Below, piece by piece: positions 6,269-8,833 of a DNA stretch of 8,833 bases. How positions within the stretch are numbered: the first letter of the stretch is position 1; every line of letters begins with the position of its first letter. This DNA is from Candidatus Bipolaricaulota bacterium. GTDB taxonomy: Bacteria; Bipolaricaulota; Bipolaricaulia; UBA7950; UBA9294. The stretch lies in NCBI GenBank assembly GCA_015485945.1, contig WFSM01000116.1:1-8833 (forward strand), given 5' to 3'. The notes under the pieces were generated by a model. It was not told the DNA's origin. It saw only the letters and a list, made by a program, of their open reading frames with translations, and searched no databases. The position numbers were made by a program, and so were the translations under genes.

Positions 6269-6931
6269 ATGCGTTATTTCATTATGTCAGCGAAAACCAT
6301 TAGCCTGCTCATTTTGATTATAATGGCAGCAACGTTGGTTGCGTGGTCATCATCGGGAGCGCGACCCGGAGCGGGGCCGTTTTTGCCTGTTGCTGATTTC
6401 CCGATTGTTGGGGTAACTGCGCCTGCGTTCTCCCTTCCCAGTTTGAGCGGTGCCGCCACTATCTCCCTTGATGCCTACCACGGCCGCCCGGTGATTATCA
6501 ATTTCTGGACAACATGGTGTGGCGTGTGCGTGCATGAATTACCATTATTTGAGAAGTTCTACGCGCAGTACCACGATCAGGTGGGATTCATCGCGGTGTG
6601 CTCGGGGAAAACCGAGCAAGAAGCAAAAGAGCTCATAAAGAAAAACGGCATTACCTTCCCCGTGGCGTACGATGCCGGCCGCAAGATCGCTGGCATCTAC
6701 CAACCCCCACGTCCCCGTGACACTCGCCGCATCATTGCGTTTCCATTCACCGTGTTTGTAAACAAAGACGGCACCGTGGTGTACGCACGGATCGGTGCCT
6801 TCGTCACCATCGACAAACTCATCACCCTTCTGCAACAGGCCGGCATCCAAATTAAGAAGGAGAAAACCCCGCCACCCACTCTCCCGCCTCTGCCGCTATT
6901 GGAGCGGAGGGGAGTGCAAACCGGAAATTAA
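6269..6931 (+). CDS. Membrane-anchored TlpA/ResA-like thioredoxin-fold protein
   Basis: A 220-residue extracytoplasmic thiol-disulfide protein. Residues 8-26 form an uncleaved signal anchor or signal peptide. APAFSLPSLSG at 51-61 starts the redoxin/TlpA domain, FWTTWCGVC carries the active C84-x-x-C87, and the cis-proline is P159 in IAFPFTVFVNKDG. The order is that of ResA/TlpA-type reductases. From about residue 195 there is an atypical Pro/Arg tail (TPPPTLPPLPLLERRG) not needed by the fold, probably from insertion of a palindromic repeat into the gene end. The ATG at 6269 is two bases after the beta-helix stop with little Shine-Dalgarno, so it is probably translated by coupling. An ATG at 6284 is an alternative start. 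Its partner could be the two-cysteine beta-helix protein upstream. Confidence 0.88.
   Translation: MRYFIMSAKTISLLILIIMAATLVAWSSSGARPGAGPFLPVADFPIVGVTAPAFSLPSLSGAATISLDAYHGRPVIINFWTTWCGVCVHELPLFEKFYAQYHDQVGFIAVCSGKTEQEAKELIKKNGITFPVAYDAGRKIAGIYQPPRPRDTRRIIAFPFTVFVNKDGTVVYARIGAFVTIDKLITLLQQAGIQIKKEKTPPPTLPPLPLLERRGVQTGN
6881..6914 (+). repeat. Imperfect palindrome inside the 3' end of the TlpA-like gene
   Basis: CCGCT (6893-6897) and AGCGG (6903-6907) flank ATTGG, with CTCCC at 6881 and GGGAG at 6910-6914 outside, separated by unpaired bases. This sits exactly in the Pro/Arg-coding tail. It looks like a dispersed repeat read as coding sequence, but only one copy is in view. Confidence 0.3.
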
Positions 6932-6932
6932 A

Positions 6933-6966
6933 CTGACAGCGGGGCCATTCGGCCCCGCCTAGTCAG
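6933..6966 (+). terminator. Hairpin terminator after the TlpA-like gene
   Basis: GCGGGGCC (6939-6946) and GGCCCCGC (6951-6958) form a perfect 8-bp stem on an ATTC loop. CTGAC (6933-6937) and GTCAG (6962-6966) extend it. It starts one base after the TAA. The T-run that should follow is poor (CTTGAGAG, later CTTCTTCT), so termination may be incomplete. Confidence 0.65.
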
Positions 6967-7145
6967 CTTGAGAGAAGTGGCTTCTTCTATCGAGCAAGGA
7001 GGTGTCTTTTACCTTTTGTTATATATACGTGCGGACGTGAGGAAAGTTTCCTTCGCCTGTACGCCGTACTGTATCGGGTAATTTGCCTTTTATAAATCCC
7101 TCCGCTGGATACCCCGCAGCTTGCTGCAGGGTTGTATGCTCTCAT
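6967..7145. other. Non-coding region after the TlpA-like unit
   Basis: No convincing gene is seen. The region holds AAGGAGGTG near 6996-7004 with no suitable start behind it, an AT-rich TATATA at 7022-7027, and a 12-base GGACGTGAGGAA at 7033-7044 identical to one at 2498-2509. A small palindrome (GGAAA-G-TTTCC, 7041-7051) and a REP-like hairpin at 7111-7132 follow. It runs directly into the broken ABC ATPase, so it may contain the debris of a rearrangement. Confidence 0.4.
7111..7132. repeat. REP-like palindrome
   Basis: ACCCCGCAG (7111-7119) pairs with CTGCAGGGT (7124-7132) around a CTTG loop, with one C-A mismatch. The GC-rich stem with a CTTG-type loop is the usual shape of REP/RAYT-associated repeats. 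Only one copy lies in the window, so the family assignment is an inference. Confidence 0.4.
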
Positions 7146-7366
7146 GAGTTTACAGCGATCGCTGGGCCATCCGGATCCGGCCAATCGACGTTTCTTCATG
7201 TGATGGGAGGGATTGATCACCCCACGTCCGGGGAGGTCTTCCTCGACGGCACCGCACTCTCCACCATGGACAAAGATGCTTACGCTCGAGTGTGGCTTAC
7301 GAAGATTGGGTTAACCGCGTCATTACGCTAATTGATGGACGAATCAGCAGCGACGAACATCGGTAG
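7146..7366 (+). pseudogene. Relic of a MacB/LolD-type ABC transporter ATPase
   Basis: From 7146 the frame reads EFTAIAGPSGSGQSTFLHVM, then GGIDHPTSGEVFLDGTALST and a K-I-G end. This is the Walker A region and following strand of MacB/LolD-type exporter ATPases (family: GEFVAIMGPSGSGKST...PTSGEV...RRKIGFVFQ). The catalytic Walker A lysine is Gln (GSGQST). After KIG the reading changes: in another frame from 7313 the DNA reads NRVITLIDGRISSDEHR and a TAG at 7364-7366, the typical C-terminus of the same family (RVI.L.DGRI..D). The Q-loop, signature, Walker B and H-loop, about 130 residues, are missing. The N-terminal strands are also replaced by unrelated sequence next to the REP-like palindrome. 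The gene is therefore broken by a lost start, an internal deletion and a frame change. No permease partner remains in view. Confidence 0.85.
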
Positions 7367-7402
7367 GGTGACCAAATTTCCCGTTTCCGCCGTACATGTG
7401 CA

Positions 7403-7431
7403 TTGGCAATCGGGCCGTTCTGTGTTATGCT
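7403..7431 (+). promoter_or_regulatory. Extended -10 promoter of the lamin-tail/PKD gene
   Basis: TTGGCA (7403-7408) and TATGCT (7426-7431) have a 17-base spacer, and TGT immediately before the -10 is a TGn extension. The predicted start near 7438 leaves a 27-base leader with AGGAGG at 7454-7459, five bases before the ATG. The layout copies that of the promoter at 5371-5399. Confidence 0.7.
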
Positions 7432-7464
7432 AACCTCGGTCTTTTCCGTAAAAAGGAGGATGGT

Positions 7465-8833
7465 ATGCGCGTACGACTATTGGTTTTGGGAATACTTATT
7501 TTTGGAATGTGTTCTGTTCTCGCCGTTGCCGCCCCGGTTATCAATGAAGTGAACTGGGGAGGAGCTCCCAATGATCCTCAAGCAGAGTGGATTGAACTTT
7601 ACAATCCAAGCGATCAACCGGTGAATCTGGACGGTTGGCGTCTGTATTCGTCCGATGGCGCTCCAAATATCCGGCTGCACGGGACAATTGCAGCGCATGG
7701 TTACTTTCTCCTCGAACGCGGCCGTGGGGACCTGCTCCCGGGAATACACGCCGATATCGTATACACCGGCGCGTTACGCGACAGCGGCGAGGCGCTGTTC
7801 CTGGTCGATTCCACCGGGCACTACGTCGACAGTGCCAACCGCAGCGGTGGTCCGTGGCCAGCGGGCACAAATCTGCTGGGAATTCCGCCGTGCGCATCGA
7901 TGGAGCGGATCAATCCAACTGCGCCTGATAACCCAACAAACTGGGCAACGTCCCGTAAATCAGGAGGAACACCGGATGCGCAAAATTCCGTATACAACCC
8001 GCCCCCCCGTCTTCAGAGCATCGCGTTTACCCCGTCTCTCCCTCACCTTGGCGAACGCGTACTATTCACAGCTGAAGTAAAGAACAACAACGCAACCGCG
8101 TTCATATGGGATTTCGGTGATGGCACCGCCGGAGCCGGCCAGACCGCATCGCATACGTACACCCACACCGGCGTGTACGTCGTGTTGCTCACAGTGAAAG
8201 GACCCCAGGGAGCAATCGCCCAACAAGAAACCACTGTGCGGGTGATCCCTGCCCGCGTGATCCTCGTTGATTTCAGTGTAACCCCACCCGACTCCAAACA
8301 AATTCTCCAGAGCGGCGACCCTCTTCTGTTCTCCGACGAATCGTTTATCGCTCCGCCGGGGCAGTTGACGGAATGGACGTGGAAGTTCGGCGATGGCGCA
8401 ACCGCATCCGGCCAGACTGCATCACACACGTACGCCCGCGGCGGCCGCTATGTGATTACGCACACCGTGATCGACACTCAGGGCGAGACGGCCACCCAAA
8501 CGCGCTCCCTGCTGGTGCACGGGCGCCATCCGATCGCTGCGTTTACGCATACCCCCGAGCATCCCAATGCCGGAACAGCCGTTACATTCAATGCCGCGAT
8601 GTCATACGACCCCGACGGGACCAAATTGAGCTACGCATGGGATTTCAACGGTGATGGCAAAGTCGATCTCGTATCCGCTGTTCCCACCGCTACCTATGTT
8701 TATCCCCACGGCGGCACGTACACGGTAACGCTCACCGTGCAAAACAGCGACCCCGATGGCCCGAAGCAGTCGTTGCCCGTCACCGCTGTTGTAACCGTAA
8801 ACTACTTGCCACATCCGTGCTTCACGCTCTCCA
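7465..8833 (+). CDS. Secreted lamin-tail domain and PKD-repeat surface protein (partial, C-terminus outside window)
   Basis: The frame is open for 456 codons from the ATG at 7465 to the window end without a stop. Residues 1-22 are a signal peptide (MRVRLLVLGILIFG..., cleavage likely at AVA-A). Residues about 24-140 form a lamin-tail domain: PVINEVNWGG, then EWIELYNPSDQPVNLDGWRL, then GYFLLERG and the late A-L-F-L-V-D strand. Three PKD domains follow, with cores WDFGDG (215-220), WKFGDG (306-311) and WDFNGDGKVD (392-401). Each leads to an H/V-x-Y plus G-x-Y-x-V-x-x-x-V end. The first two share GQTASHTY, suggesting duplication. PKD domains are rigid Ig-like spacers or glycan/protein binders in secreted enzymes and cell-surface proteins. 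LTD domains occur in secreted nucleases and adhesins, and no nuclease domain is visible here. The C-terminal anchor or enzymatic domain, if any, lies outside the window. Start: AGGAGG five bases upstream, whereas an ATG at 7460 abuts it and is in another frame. Confidence 0.88.
   Translation, partial: MRVRLLVLGILIFGMCSVLAVAAPVINEVNWGGAPNDPQAEWIELYNPSDQPVNLDGWRLYSSDGAPNIRLHGTIAAHGYFLLERGRGDLLPGIHADIVYTGALRDSGEALFLVDSTGHYVDSANRSGGPWPAGTNLLGIPPCASMERINPTAPDNPTNWATSRKSGGTPDAQNSVYNPPPRLQSIAFTPSLPHLGERVLFTAEVKNNNATAFIWDFGDGTAGAGQTASHTYTHTGVYVVLLTVKGPQGAIAQQETTVRVIPARVILVDFSVTPPDSKQILQSGDPLLFSDESFIAPPGQLTEWTWKFGDGATASGQTASHTYARGGRYVITHTVIDTQGETATQTRSLLVHGRHPIAAFTHTPEHPNAGTAVTFNAAMSYDPDGTKLSYAWDFNGDGKVDLVSAVPTATYVYPHGGTYTVTLTVQNSDPDGPKQSLPVTAVVTVNYLPHPCFTLS

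Noticed and set aside
5448..6931. Part of a nitrous oxide reductase (nos) cluster
   Set aside because: Only the beta-helix fold is shared with NosD. NosZ, NosF, NosY and NosL are not present in the window.
6996..7020. AAGGAGGTG as the Shine-Dalgarno of a small gene
   Set aside because: No start codon with suitable spacing and an open frame follows, and the nearest TTG is too far and closed quickly.
7033..7080. GAGGAAAG resembling the conserved GAGGAAAGTCC of RNase P RNA
   Set aside because: Only about eight bases match. The following bases do not continue the RNase P consensus, the later conserved ACAGAAA-type block is absent, and the spacer is too short before the ABC relic.
7083..7331. 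TTG-started open frame as an intact small protein
   Set aside because: Its first 21 residues look like translated spacer and a REP-like palindrome. The rest is a broken ABC ATPase with a mutated Walker A, so it is annotated as a pseudogene.
7465..7530. Lipoprotein signal (GMC) in the lamin-tail protein
   Set aside because: The residue before Cys16 is Met, not Gly or Ala, and a normal AVA-A cleavage site follows, so a standard signal peptide is preferred.

Overview
The window looks like an ordinary bacterial chromosomal segment of fairly high GC. The evidence is a zinc-type ribosomal protein L28, TsaB, Shine-Dalgarno sites and sigma70-like promoters. The lineage cannot be fixed from the sequence. 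Lamin-tail/PKD surface proteins beside housekeeping genes would suit a deep-branching or candidate phylum such as Bipolaricaulota, but that is only a guess.

Left part (1-1120, minus strand): a tight run of tsaB, rpmB and a small S1-domain protein that is cut by the window edge, i.e. translation-related genes. Divergent from it, a nitrilase-superfamily amidase and an FlK-like hotdog thioesterase (1215-2443) form a plus-strand pair. They are followed by an unexplained 118-bp spacer and a strong hairpin terminator at 2562-2585. The spacer holds three CGTTYAC-type repeats at exact 11-bp spacing, a -10-like hexamer and a second hairpin, so it could encode a small RNA.

Middle part (2595-5265, minus strand): a three-gene operon in the order M42 metallopeptidase, 8-oxoguanine-deaminase-like amidohydrolase, MoaD/ThiS-like sulfur carrier. 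Both junctions are 4-base ATGA overlaps, so translation is almost certainly coupled. A tandem 8-bp repeat overlaps the predicted -35 of its promoter.

Right part (5371-8833, plus strand): an extended -10 promoter drives an exported NosD-like beta-helix protein and a membrane-anchored TlpA-like thioredoxin, closed by a hairpin. About 500 bp without an intact gene follow, holding a REP-like palindrome and the relic of a MacB/LolD-type ABC ATPase (Walker A lysine replaced, interior deleted, frame broken). A second, similar extended -10 promoter then drives a large secreted protein with an N-terminal lamin-tail domain and at least three PKD domains, open past the window end.

No known defence system, CRISPR array, tRNA, rRNA or intact mobile element was seen. 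The items most worth following are the candidate small RNA at about 2446-2590, its 12-bp sequence match near 7033, and the coupled peptidase-deaminase-MoaD operon.
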